Shown piece after piece: positions 35,351-46,800 of a stretch of DNA of 64,000 nt. The translations under genes were made by a program, and so were the position numbers. Under the pieces are notes generated by a model that did no database searches, was not told where the DNA came from, and saw only the letters and a list, made by a program, of their open reading frames with translations. The first letter of the stretch is position 1. Each line of letters starts with the position of its first letter. This DNA is from Acanthochlamys bracteata. Its lineage: Eukaryota; Streptophyta; Magnoliopsida; Pandanales; Velloziaceae. The stretch lies in contig CM034137.1 in assembly GCA_019914995.1 (NCBI GenBank), positions 2,790,001 to 2,854,000 on the forward strand, read 5' to 3'.

Positions 35351-36030
35351 ATTATCTTCCATGCATAAGCATAGTTGGATACAAACCGGTACGATCGAAC
35401 CGAAACCATTGATTCTGAACCAAAATTGGACTGAGTCTGCATTTAAAACGTTTATACAGTCAGTGTTGAAAATCCGATTCGATCTAGGCGAATTTCAAAT
35501 CGATTCGTTGATCAGATTGAGTCTGCATTTTTTTTTAAAGTATACCTCTCTTTACGCTCACTCGTTGTAGTCGCATACTCCACTCTCCACTTCTTCATGA
35601 TTTTTTTCTTTCGTTCATTTTCTTCTTCTTCTTCTGCACATCTTAGCAATTTTCGTCTTCTTAGTCATGATTATCTTTGTTCTTCTTCACTATTCGGGAT
35701 TCTTCTTCTTCTTCCGGCCATATAGAAATCTTATTCTTTTCTTTTCTTTTTAGATTTGAAACTTTAGAATTCTTTTTATTCTTCTTCTTCTTCATTATAT
35801 CTGATTATCCTATTTTTTTTATTCAGATTTGTATGTCTACTTTTTCTTCTTCTCCAAAAGTCGTTTTCATCTTATTGCCTATAGTTGGCAGATCCAGTCA
35901 AGTAATTCATTCAGCTGCTGATTGATTTTACTAAGAAAAAAAGAGCTCTCATCTTTAGTTTTGAAGTTGAATTACACCAAAACGTTACCACCGGTTGGAC
36001 AAAGATTTAGGGGAGAGTAAGCACAAGAAA
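35351..36030. other. Possible hAT end fragment and CTT-rich tract
   Basis: The part 35380-35530 has the GGTACGATCGAACCGAAACC style of hAT termini, and the phrase GACTGAGTCTGCATTT / GATTGAGTCTGCATTT occurs twice (about 35449 and 35515). From 35580 to 35860 the + strand is strongly pyrimidine-rich with CTTCTT runs. No gene was recognised. Confidence 0.35.
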
Positions 36031-36038
36031 CAGAAGTG

Positions 36039-36347
36039 TCACTTATTGTAATGCACCCGGATATAGACAATGAAGCCGTTGGACAACCTCGTCGGAGCAG
36101 AAGGCCGGCCATGAGGTGCAGCTCGTGTCCAAGATGTCAAGGTGAAGTTAGAGAAAGAGGTGAGCCTGGATTGCATTCGGACAAAGTCTGAGATAGAATG
36201 CAACCAAAGCGCGCTAAGGACATCAATTGAATGGTATCCTTGGTGCCAAAAGTTTGCACCCAAGTGCATTAAAAAGTATCCAGGCGCTCTTTTGAAGGGC
36301 ATAGCTAGACGCGGCAGAAACGACATGATGGGAATAGGATGAAACAT
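36039..36347. other. GC-richer island open on both strands
   Basis: The + strand is open for 66 codons (36142-36342) and the - strand for 102 codons (36039-36347). No known domain is recognised on either strand. The segment carries TGCACCCGG and GCACCCAAGTGCATT words that recall the unit near 42440-42560, so both may be pieces of related repeat DNA. It is as likely to be transposon-derived as coding. Confidence 0.3.
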
Positions 36348-37170
36348 ACATTGGGGTAAGGATATAATTTGGTTAATCGTATATTCACAAACTTTCCATT
36401 TTGTTTTGTGTTTTCATTAGTTGACTTGCATTTTTGTTTTCAATTATAAGATAAGAATGTACCTTACACTAAATTCTTTTTCTATTTACTGGTGTTAGTT
36501 AGTGTGAAATGTAGTTTACGCATCACAATTGTCTGATGAGGTAAGTGTTTTATTGTGTTGTTGTCTCTAGTTCAATCCTTGTTATGACGATATTTTATAA
36601 AGTCAGTATGAGCTAATGGGGATATGAACACCCACTAAGGCAGGAATGAATGTGCTTATCGATTAGGAGATATTAGTTTAAGGATAAGTTACTATTATTC
36701 TGCATGATACTTAGAGGAAACTTTACAGAGTAGCATCTTATATTTATGGCAATATTGTTCGTCCATTTGCGTAGACACGTCTTAGCTATTTATCTATACT
36801 ACATCAATTTAGTTCGTACATTTGTGGGATTAACTTACTTTCTAATTTAATTCAGGTTGGCAGATCATTAACAACACATGGGATAGTTTCTTCGTTATAA
36901 AGCTCCAAGATCGGAGTTTGATATGGTGCTTGTCTATTCTCATTTGTTGATTGAATGTTATAGTGAACGCATGATTGTATCGTAATATTATAGTTTCAAA
37001 TTACATGTTGAATGATATATTATATAGAGTTCTGAAACATTGATTATTCTATTATATATACAGTTAGAAAATTGAATATTGTATTATATATTATATTAGA
37101 ATATTGAATGTTGCATTTTATACAGTTTTGGATTGCTAAAATGTTATTATAGAGTCACATTGAATGAAAG
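36348..37170. other. Unassigned AT-rich DNA
   Basis: T-rich, without recognisable coding motifs or terminal repeats. A local repeat near 37010-37110 (variants of TGAATATTGTATTATATA) was noted. Confidence 0.45.
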
Positions 37171-37179
37171 CAGTCGTGC

Positions 37180-37690
37180 TTGCAGTGTTGACGATTTTGA
37201 TGACGGAACAGCTAGTTTATTTTGAAAAATTTCTGACTACGAAAATAGCCAGTTAGTAAAATCCGAAACAAAATATTGCTTTTTCGACTGATGCAGACGT
37301 CAGTAAGTGATTGTAACTACTGACTGAGGCAATCGTCGACAAGTTATTAGCTAAAAAAATAGTCGATAATTTACTAACTAAAGATATAGTCGATAAGTTA
37401 TCGACTGTAAATTTTGTCGGTAAATTATCGACTAACTAGACTAGTCGATAGTTTATCCACTACATCTCGGTCGATGACTTATCGACTGTATTTTTTTGGT
37501 ATATTACCGACTATCCACAATAAAGTGATCGACTGGTACATTTGTCGGCAAAGTATCGACCTTTGTTAAGTCGGTAAGGTGCTGTTAGTTGCCAACTAAA
37601 TTATTGTGTTAGTCGATAATATGATCACCTACAGGTTGTTAGTGTCAGAGAGCTGATTAACACTTTGTTGGTTAGTAGTAGTCTTTATCG
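37180..37690. repeat. Array of TCGATAA/TTATCGA subterminal-type repeats
   Basis: Variants of a short motif recur in both orientations: AGTCGATAATTTACTAACT, AGTCGATAAGTTATCGACT, GTCGGTAAATTATCGACTAA, GGTCGATGACTTATCGACTG, TATTACCGACTATC, GTCGGCAAAGTATCGACC, AGTCGGTAAGG. Dense inverted and direct short motifs of this kind are typical of the subterminal regions of CACTA (En/Spm) transposons, which bind the element's own DNA-binding protein. No CACTA terminus was located, so the assignment is inferred. Confidence 0.55.
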
Positions 37691-37739
37691 ATCGATTTTT
37701 TTTATGCATACCCATCAGTCGGTTATTGTCTTATTTATG

Positions 37740-38190
37740 GTAATATTCTGACACAAAACAGCAAGCCAATAGCGTTCCTTGGTAAAGCATTGTCCTCCAC
37801 TGCCCTGGCAAAATCTACTTATGTGAAGAGTTAATTGCACTTATCCTAACCATGCAAAAATGGAGGCCATATCTCTTAGGGCAGCAACTTATAATTAAGA
37901 TGAATCACTTAAGCTTAAAGATCTCCTAAAGCAACTTTTGTCCACTCTCGATCAACAAAATTTGCTCGTCAAACTGCTTGGCTATGATTAGCAGATCTTA
38001 TATAAATATGGGGTGCAAAATGTGGTGACTAACTCCCTATCTCGGAAGCCACACGCATTACTTGGCAACATTCACCACATACATATATCTTTTTGGGATG
38101 ATTTCCGCGCGGCACAGGAGAAGGACCCATCTCTAGCAGAGAGCATATGTGAAATTCTTATTTGTCACAATCGCATATGAGTGCTGAATG
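37740..38190 (+). pseudogene. Ty3/gypsy RNase H fragment
   Basis: The + strand encodes, across frames, KPIAFLGKALSSTALAKSTY, ALILTMQKW-like and YLLGQQLIIKMNHLSLKDLL-like segments, then NSLSRKP and WDDFRAAQEKDPSLAESI. This is the end of the gypsy RT/RNase H domain and the linker before integrase. Frameshifts and stops (e.g. TAA after KS near 37830) show it is dead. No flanking LTR was identified; the hAT relic follows directly. Confidence 0.75.
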
Positions 38191-38589
38191 CAGGATGGAC
38201 CGGTCCGGTACTATTTCGTTGACCAGTCAATGTTGACTTTGATCTGATTAACGTTGACCGTTGATCAGGTCAAGAATATAAACAATAATTGTCATGCTAA
38301 CATCAGCATGATCGTTGGAATGGCATCCAACGATAGTGTTATCGTTAGATGACATCAGCATGACGTCATTGAATGGTAACACTACTGTTGGCTGCAATTA
38401 AAAAAAATTTTTAATTCAACTTTTCACCTATAAATACATCATATTCTCATTCATTTTTCACACAACTTTCTCAATTCTCATTTTCATTCTACTTAAACTC
38501 ATACAAAATTATAAAAATAATTTTTACTTACTTTATTTCCTAAATTCACATTTCTCTAATTTTTAAAAAATTTTAGTTGTTATTCTTAA

Positions 38590-40620
38590 TGGATCCAAAT
38601 TTTCGTGCCATTAATCTTGATATGGATGACTGTGGCATGGACGATCAAAATTTGAAAAAAAAGTAGATATTGCTCGTATGGAGAAAGGAGATGATGTTCC
38701 TCCAATACAAAGAATAAGTTTTCATTAAAGATGCAACGAAAATCCTCCATTTCAAAAGTTAGAAGTAGTTCGGATTTTGGATCGACAATAATAAAACGTT
38801 CGAAAGTCACAACTTTTGAAGTATGAAACTATTTCACTACCGAATATAAAGTGCAAAGTGATGATACTAAATAAAAAGGGTAAAATATAAGTTTTGCAAA
38901 AAACTTTTAACTGCTAATTCTAGTGCAAGAATCCGATATTTAATAACACATAATAAAAAGTGTGCTTTCAAAAAAGAAATCGGAAGAGAACCTTTACAAA
39001 CTCAACTTCAATTCAACAAGGATGGTTAGGTAAGTACTTGGTATTATGATTCTAATGTAGTTAGGAAATCTCTTACCCGTATGATTTGTGCTATGGATTT
39101 ATCTATTAATTTTGATGAATCATCTTTTTATAAAGAACATATTAAAAGAGCATATTGTCCATAATTTCAAAAAATTAGTAGAACAACTATTAGAAGCGAT
39201 ATTATTAATTATTATAATAAAATACGCACTATATTAAAATCTGAATTAAGTTCGTTAAATTTTTTTATTGCTTTAACATCTGATATTTGGAGCGGTAGAG
39301 CTAAACAAAATTATTGAAGTGTTGTTGCACATTATTTAAATTCACAATAGATTATGTAAAAAAAATTATTGATTTTAGACTTATTGATTCTACATATGAT
39401 GATAAAAATATTTCTAAGCACATTAGAAGTGTAGTTAAAGAATAGAATATAAGCAACGGCATTGTCTTCATCACCCAAGATTATACTTCAGTAAATACCA
39501 AAGCAATTCGATTTCTTGAGATGGAGCTAAGCTCATACATGAGAGGAAATTTTACTACATCAATATTGTGCTTGCCATATTATCAATTTGATCGTATAAT
39601 TAGATATGCAGCTGGTAAGTGAACAGATTAATGATATTCGCATTGCTATTTCTTAGATTACTAGTTCAAACTAACGTTTAGCTGAATTTAGAAGATATTG
39701 CATAGCAGAACATCTAAAGTCCCAAAAGTTCAATCTTGATATGCCAGTAAGATGAAATTCTATTTATTTAACGTTAAAAAGTACTTTAGATTATAAAAAT
39801 GTGCTTATGATCTTTTATAATATAAGAATAGGTAACAATATATTTACTAAAATTTATTGGATTATTGCTAAAAACTTATAGAATTTTTAGAAACTTTTTA
39901 TAATGTTACTGTTTTATTATCTGATGTTTACTATCTTACTTCTTTATTAGTTTTGCATTCAATTCTTAATATAGTTAATATATTATATTCACATGTAACA
40001 GATGAATTACTTAAACCTATAGTTACAATAATGACTAAAAAATTAAAAAAATATTGGTCTGATATTTCTTTTTTATATTATTTTGTATTTATATTAGATC
40101 TTAGATTTAAATTTGTATATTTTATTAATACTTTTACATACATTGGAATTTTTTTAGATATTTTCGATATTTATTTACAAATAACTAACGCTTGTAACAA
40201 GCTGTACGAAATTTATGATCTTTATGAAGTTAGGTTTGGGGCATGTTTCAAATTGAATGGAACTCCACTTTCTCCCGCCAGAATTAGAGTTCCACTCACT
40301 TTCTTTGTTTCAATTACAAATAGAACTAAGAATTCGAGTTCCCAGTTCCATACAAGTGGAACTTAAGTTCCACTATATTTCTCTTTTTCAATTCACTTCC
40401 AACCCACTTCAACAATCAATTAAAACATAAAAACTAAACTCCACTTCCACCTTATTTTTCAAGAAACTTCACTTTTCATTTTTCACTTTCACGTAACTCA
40501 GTTCCACCAACTTGAAACACGCCCTTGGTAATTTGCAGAATCAACGACAGCAAGTGACATCGGCACAAACTCATCAAAGAAAGAAGAGAAAAACGATCAA
40601 TTAGTTTTTAATTTTTATCA
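38590..40620 (+). pseudogene. hAT transposase pseudogene (BED finger plus core)
   Basis: Start MDPNFRAINLDMDDCG at 38590. A BED-type zinc finger remains (CKKLLTANSSARIRYLITHN followed by KKC, about 38890-38965). The core follows: MICAMDLSINFDESSF, ISRTTIRSDIINYYNKI, FFIALTSDIWSGRAKQNY, FRLIDSTYDD, RFLEMELSSY. The C-terminal part includes LLSDVYYLTSLLV and ITNACNKLYEIYDLY near 40170-40225. After the nested MITE the reading resumes with NLQNQRQQVTSAQTHQRKKR (about 40528-40590). hAT transposases cut and paste their element with 8-bp target duplications. Stops and frameshifts abound, so the gene is inactive. Confidence 0.8.
40239..40524. mobile_element. MITE nested in the hAT transposase (286 bp, TTG duplication)
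   Basis: Left GGGCATGTTTCAAATTG and the reverse complement of the right end, GGGCGTGTTTCAAGTTG, are terminal inverted repeats (15 of 17 identical). The flanks are TTG at 40236-40238 and 40525-40527, a 3-bp duplication. Together with the GGGC(A/G)TGTTT ends this suggests a PIF/Harbinger (Tourist-like) MITE, although that group prefers TTA/TAA. The hAT coding sequence continues on the other side. Confidence 0.8.
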
Positions 40621-40924
40621 AGCCTAGCTCAAGTTCAACACCATTTTCAACTTCAAGCAGCATGCAGTCTTCTTCGGAGTTAAACCAATATGCTTCTTCA
40701 AATTCAAACTCTTTTCAAAGATAGATCAAACAAATAAAAAGATCCGGAGAGCGAAGAAAGCAAACAAAATTAGGGTCGGGAGAGAATAGTGAGAAATGAG
40801 TCTAACGAAAAGAATGGTAAGAAATAGGAGGATATGTAATACGATAACATTTTGAACTTATTAGAAATACAAAGGACGTTTCATTGCCCTGAAGTGCCTT
40901 CCGTTATTTTTACTTTTGATTAAG

Positions 40925-41077
40925 TGGAATGTATCAAATATTCTTTATATAAGAATAAGCAGAGTAAAGTTACTCTCTATTACTCTTATAAAATTGTTGC
41001 CAAAAATATAGTAGAGAGAAATTTATTATCTTACTCTACATTATTCTTACTTATTCTCAATCCAAACACATTGTAAC
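40925..41077. repeat. Possible small Tourist-like MITE
   Basis: TGGAATGTATCAAATATTC at the left and the reverse complement of the right end, GTTACAATGTGTTTGGATTG, align loosely. Both continue inward with AGAATAAG and GTAGAGTA or CAGAGTA words. Length is about 153 bp. Target duplication not resolved. Confidence 0.4.
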
Positions 41078-42280
41078 AAAAACAATTAAGTGAATATTAT
41101 TGTTGTTATTGGTTTTGGTTTATATAGAATCGGTGAAATTCGAAAGAGCTATAATGTCTTAACTATTTAGTAAACTTTCAAGAAAGATAGGAGTGCAGTT
41201 GACCTATCGGGTAAATATATGATCTAGGGATTCTTAGACATTTTAAGATCGATGTTCGGGTTGAATATGCCAGATATGATCACAAGTCTATCATCTTTCA
41301 CTAAGAAAAGGAGCAACAATTTATATCATAAATTTCAAAATGAAGAATGATCGATGATAGAGCTTATTTAGAGATGTATGTTATCTTATTGCTATCATAC
41401 AAAATAAATAAAATAAATAAATAAACAATATGAATTGTATGCATAATAATCTCGTCCTTAATACTTTTTTTATAGGTTACTCAAAAGATGACTCATGATA
41501 ATTTTGATGTAATAATTTGTTGATTTATATTATTTATTTCTTTTTCTTCTAAAAGTAAAATTCATATAGTATTCTGATAATTAGCATAATACAATAATTT
41601 AATCAAGTAACCAACCAATTGGACGGTAGTACCTAAAATATTGGTGAAATTACACAATAAGTTAAACATCTGAGATCTTTTATGTACATAGTTTTTTAGT
41701 TTAGTAAAATAGTTTACTAACTTAAATAGACTTGTATCGTAAATTTTTGTATCTCTTTTACACAAAAAACATTATTGATGTAGACAAAATAATTTTTAAA
41801 AAAACTCAAAGATTCTATTCTAATTTATCCAGCTATTGTATGATTATCGTCTACCGTACAACAAATAATGAATTTATTTTATAGATATTACTGCTAACTC
41901 TAATCCAAGGTAAACTAGCAATATTTGTGGCTTTGTCTCCGTGAAAACTAAATGAAAAATTACAAAAGTTAAGAAAGTGAAATAAAGTAGGGATTGCGAA
42001 AATAGAGATAAAAATTACTAAAAGTTTAGAATCCACAAATAATGCCTTTAATTTAATCCTTAAAAAATATGATACTAAATTACGATGATTGTGAAGATTT
42101 TATAGCTAATATTTTAGTCCAATTCTTAGATTCGATTTTTATTTTTTATTTTAACCTTTGCATAGTTAAAATTACCTATCTATAATTTTATTTTAACTCC
42201 TTATTTAAAAATTACTAAAGATGCATCTATTCTTAGGAAATCATAAATCATATAATTGCATTAATTTTGGTCCAATAAAT
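41078..42280. other. Unassigned AT-rich DNA
   Basis: AT-rich with an AAATAAATAAAT-type microsatellite near 41402-41426. Short open frames on the minus strand have no recognised features. Confidence 0.45.
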
Positions 42281-42281
42281 A

Positions 42282-42850
42282 CTAAGTACAGTTATTAATC
42301 CTGTGATTCATAAAATATGCTTGAGTGGTACTCGTGAACATGATACACCTGAGAACATGGAGGGGAAGAACAAAGAAATGCAAGAGGAAATGGACAGAGA
42401 AGGGATTCCAGAACAGCGCCAGCGTAGGAGCAAAAGAAAGACAACCAAGTGCCTTTGGTGTCCCGGGTGCAACACTTGATGCACCCGGGTACTTTTTGAA
42501 TTTTGGCACTGGCGCTAAAATTCCTAAAGGCGCTGCCGGGTGCATCACTTGAGTGGGTGTCATATGATGGCTGCCATTAAGTGGTTGAGTTTAATAGGAC
42601 TCACATATCTTATATTGTTGTTTTAGAAGATGCTCTTTTGTATTAGATAGGTATTCCAGTAGGTATGGACTCTTAGGCTCTATTTTGTAGGCTGGTAATT
42701 ATATCTCAAGTAGTTGTATCTCTTGCAATTATAAATAGATGCCAAGCCTCTGGTTATGGGGGGGGGTAATCAAATAAATTAAGTTTTCCTAGTTTAACTA
42801 AATAGCCATTGGGAGTATTCGGCTTAAGAACTCCAAGGTGTATCAGAACA
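42282..42850 (+). repeat. LTR-like fragment
   Basis: A GC-richer block (42360-42560) with repeated TGCACCCGGG/CCCGGGTGCA words is open on both strands. It is followed by CTTTTGTATTAGATAGG, a TATA-like AATTATAAATAGATGCC (about 42728) and TAATCAAATAAATTAAG. At 42838-42850, AGGTGTATCAGAACA resembles a damaged tRNA-Met primer-binding site (TGGTATCAGAGC). The arrangement of promoter-like element, A/T tail and primer site is that of a retrotransposon LTR. It is a tentative call. Confidence 0.35.
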
Positions 42851-43875
42851 CAATTAATAAAATAATATAAACATCAAATTTAATGTTGATCAGACATATA
42901 AACTTAACAACTAAATATCTTTCATATAATAATTAACTTTATAGTCAAATAGAAAATTTATACATCACACAATATTTAAGAAATAAATTAATTTATTAGG
43001 GTTTCATTCTTAACTCTATTTTAGAGAGTTTATCTATCTTATTAATATTACACACAATAAAATTGTATGAAAAGTAAATATGAGAAAAGAAAAGAAAGGA
43101 CATCAAAAGATATCTTCTTCTCTGCAGTAGATCTCTATTCAGTCTCCTCACTAGATCGCGTCTTCGTCTTTGTTTTCTCGTGTCTGGTCTCCCTCTCTGT
43201 TCTGGACGATGTATTGTTGCCCACTACATTTGTTCTCTTAGTTTTGTCCCAATCTAATGGTTGCTCTCCACTCTCTTTTCTTTTCCAAATCCCCTCCTTA
43301 TTAAGTCTGCCTTTTTATCACTCTCAGTCTCACCCCCTATCTCACTCTAGAAAATTTTCCCTTGAAAGATAAGACTAAAAGAAAAGGAAAAAGATTCAAA
43401 AATCACTCAGATTGTTTTGAGTGTTGCAACCAGGGGAGTATTCATCGCGCTATCTATTGAGATTGAAGTTTATTTGTTTGAAGTTAGGATTGTTGATAAG
43501 ATCTGCTTTGTTTCGGTGGATTGGTGAGGTGTCCTTTGGTCGAAGGAAAAAAAACTCATGCGTGGAGGTGTTGGAGAAGACTTTGATCCTAATAATAATT
43601 TCGATCCACTTAGCTAGTTGGATCCATGGGTTGAACATGAGCTTTTTTCTTTTGTTTTGTGGCCCATGTACGTTTCTCTTTCTGCATACATCTCTTACTC
43701 TTTTTTCGTCATTTATTCCCTTTCTTACCAACATATTTATAAAATAGAATGATTTAGCTTGCATACATGCAATATCAATATTTAAATGTGTATCATAAAT
43801 ATACTAAAAATACATACATTTGCACTTTTATCAATTATAATAAGAAAAATTAATTTTGAATTGTATATATGAAAT
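42851..43875 (+). other. Possible 5' LTR region of the split copia relic
   Basis: This region ends just before a primer-binding-like site at 43877. It is pyrimidine-rich in 43100-43360. Two frames of about 100 codons (43067-43372 and 43421-43747) show no known domain and are best regarded as chance openings. No second LTR copy is available to fix the limits. Confidence 0.3.
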
Positions 43876-43876
43876 T

Positions 43877-46800
43877 TGGTATTAGATCCTAATCTAATAG
43901 ATCTTGGTTGGTTCGCCGGCACTGTCACACTTGAATCACGTCGTCACATTGCTACTGATTGCTATTATTGATTTTTTTTATTACTGTCACAAATTGATAA
44001 ATTGAGATCAATATTAGTAAACAAAAGATGATTGCCACCACTACTTCCTGATCAAACACTGCAACCGATCAAGTGTAACTATGGTGATGGTTGCTTTTAT
44101 CACCAATCTCCATCATCCGATTCGCCCCAAAATTTTCGATGAAACGCCAATAGATTTGACTACTCGATACAACTTTCTCCTCCAGCGATCATCTTATCGA
44201 TGTCAAATTATTGCTATTGATCTTAGATTGCTTGCGTGAAAAAAAGACGGAGCCGCTAGAAGAAGAAGACCCAACCACTTTCTTGTAGGAACGATTCTAA
44301 TGGTTATTTAATTTGAAGGTATCTTTAACGGAGAATCATTTTGAATTAGTCAAATTATCATGTTTGAACACAATTAATAGATATACACGTTATTGAGAAG
44401 GAGAAACTCTCATATATTTATGGGAAGACAAAACCAGTATCGAATTAAAAATGAATACGAAAGTGTTATACTGAAAATCAAAAAGTTAAGAAATTACTAT
44501 TAATGTCAATGACCACAAAAATAAAAAAATACTATTCATGTAAACCTACTCTTCGTGAAATTTGGAGTGTTGAGTAAAGATGTTTATGAAGTGATTAGGA
44601 ATTATATGTATTCTTTTTATACCAAAAAGTGGAAATCTCTCTCTGATATTATGGTATAAAGAAATCCATTAAATAAGTAAGAGTACACCCATTTCTAACT
44701 AGATTGGATGATTTTGAACAAATTCATGAAGAAATTTTACACAAAGAAATAGTTCCATATTTGATAGTGATATTTTTTCATTCGTCATATGATGCTGAGT
44801 CACTCCAGTTTGAAAGGTGAGCTTGAAAGTTTCAAAGCGATAGGATCGAATAAAATCTAACAATTCTAAGACTGTAACGACTATAACGAGTCTCCCTGCA
44901 CTATTGCAATCAAACTGATCATACCAAAAGCAGATTATTTAAACTTGTTAGATATTTAGTGTGGTTGAACGATAGTTCAGATCGAAGAAAGCGAAATTTA
45001 AAAAATAAAAAAGCTATTGCCATAATTGTTTGTAAAGAGGATGTTGGTACTAAAAAAGATCTTTGTATTAATAGTAGTTTGTAAACAATGAAGATAAGTT
45101 TTTAACATAATTCTAGACATTTTTCTAGTAGTGCATATATCATTGATATTGATTCTACCGATCATATGATATTTGATTTTAGACTATTAACTTATCCTCA
45201 AAAAATTTTGTTCTTATATTACCAATGGAAACTCAAACCCTATTATTAGTGAAGGACATGTATTCATTACTACTCCTTTGAATTTAGATATAGTTTTAGT
45301 TGTTCCATTTTAGCTTTAATATTTTATTAGTTTTTCAAATAACTAAATTTTTATCTTAACTTTGTAATTTTTTGCTTGATTTTGTATGTTTAATGATATT
45401 TGAACAAAGCAGATGATTGGTTATAATATTTAGTGGGAGTAGATTTATTATTTTAACTTTCTACCAAAAAGTTATTGTTGGAACTCCAAGATTGATTTTG
45501 ATGATAATAATGATTAAAAATTATAGTTTATGGATTAGGGTGAACTAATGATTGGAATCAAGTTCTCAAGAAAATCATGAAACAGGTCTATCCCACATTC
45601 AGCAGACAACAAACCAGCTTCTTAGCTACTAATTGTATAAGATTTATTTTATACCATACAGAACAGAGAATCCTTCAGCCACCAAATAACCAGCTGTCTA
45701 ATTGCTGCTACATGGACAAAACAGAAAATCGCAAATAGAGCATCTCAAACAGAGAAGAGCAGAAAAACAGAGTATCACCAACAGAGATGAACAGAAAACA
45801 GAGGACTCGATAGCCGGCTACTTCGCTGCTGCTCGCTGGACAGAGAATAATCCGAAAATCGTGATAATCATTCACTCTTCAGAAGTAATTTCAAGCATGA
45901 TGCCGATTCCATTTGAACTTCAACTTTTCATCAGAGACAGGCCAACATGCACACTATAAGATTGACCGAATAACACATCAAATGATGATCAATATAAACT
46001 TGGAAAAATCGTGAAATGATATATGAAAATCCACTAAAAAGAAAGCAGAGTCGGACATTGATGGAATAACTTTTCAGATGTAATTCAATCAAGAATTCGT
46101 CATCCATTTGAAGCAAAATCTTGAAGACTTATTGAGGAACATATCAGCTACAAGTTCATATCAAGAATCATGAAAAATCACAACAAGAGAAGACAAAGAA
46201 CATCGTGCAAAGTTTCATCAGAATCATGTTTTACTGATAATGCAAAAATGCTTCAACATGCAGATTTCGATTTTCCTTGAGAAGAAATCAGGAATTTAAT
46301 TACAAGGTGATATCATTCGACAAATCTACTATCTTGTTACTATCACAGAACTGAGCTATATTGAGCCACCACATTGTTGAAGAACAAGTTCAAGTATAGA
46401 GATTGATATATGGCAATGAAAACCCACTGAACACGGTAGAAAATTTTCTGCACTCACAACGCACTGGAGCAATTCAAATAGAAGATCTACAACGAGCAAA
46501 AATCATCTTGTTTTTCACAGAAAGGGAAAGCTCTATAATCAAGGGAAGAAAGCACATCATACAAGTCAAGATCTCTAATCAAATCAAGCAGTCAACCAGC
46601 AATGCATTAAATATGGACAAACCAAATCAGCTCATCTATTTTCAGACAGAAGCTTAGCTATATTAAGCTCTTAACCGCTGGCGGCAAATTCAAATTTCTA
46701 CAATGTATTTAATGCCATAGAGACATTGCACAAAGACAGCAGAAGGAGATCAAAGAAACGATTGATTAACTGCTGGATAAAACTACTCCCTCTCTGACGT

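Larger units (their letters stand above)
38191..40920 (+). mobile_element. hAT transposon relic (RICESLEEPER-type)
   Basis: The left side begins near GCAGGATGGACCGGTCCGG, resembling the AGGGGTGGACCGG ends of plant hAT elements. It is followed by paired GTTGAC/GTCAAC words and a perfect hairpin (38311-38334). A TATA-like CTATAAATAC lies at about 38429. The body is a broken transposase gene. The right terminus was not found, and the element contains a nested MITE at 40239-40524. Confidence 0.7.

Noticed and set aside
35677..35925. 82-codon frame
   Set aside because: Produced by a CTT/TTC-rich tract; Phe/Ser/Leu-rich chance peptide.
39953..40366. 137-codon + strand frame
   Set aside because: Its first part is the hAT transposase C-terminal region and the rest runs into the nested MITE; not an independent gene.
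43067..43747. Two frames of about 100 codons
   Set aside because: Hydrophobic, pyrimidine-driven composition with no domain; lies in a probable LTR region ahead of a primer-binding-like site.
45702..46657. Short + strand frames in the solo LTR
   Set aside because: They fall entirely inside the 2105-bp LTR and show no conserved motif.
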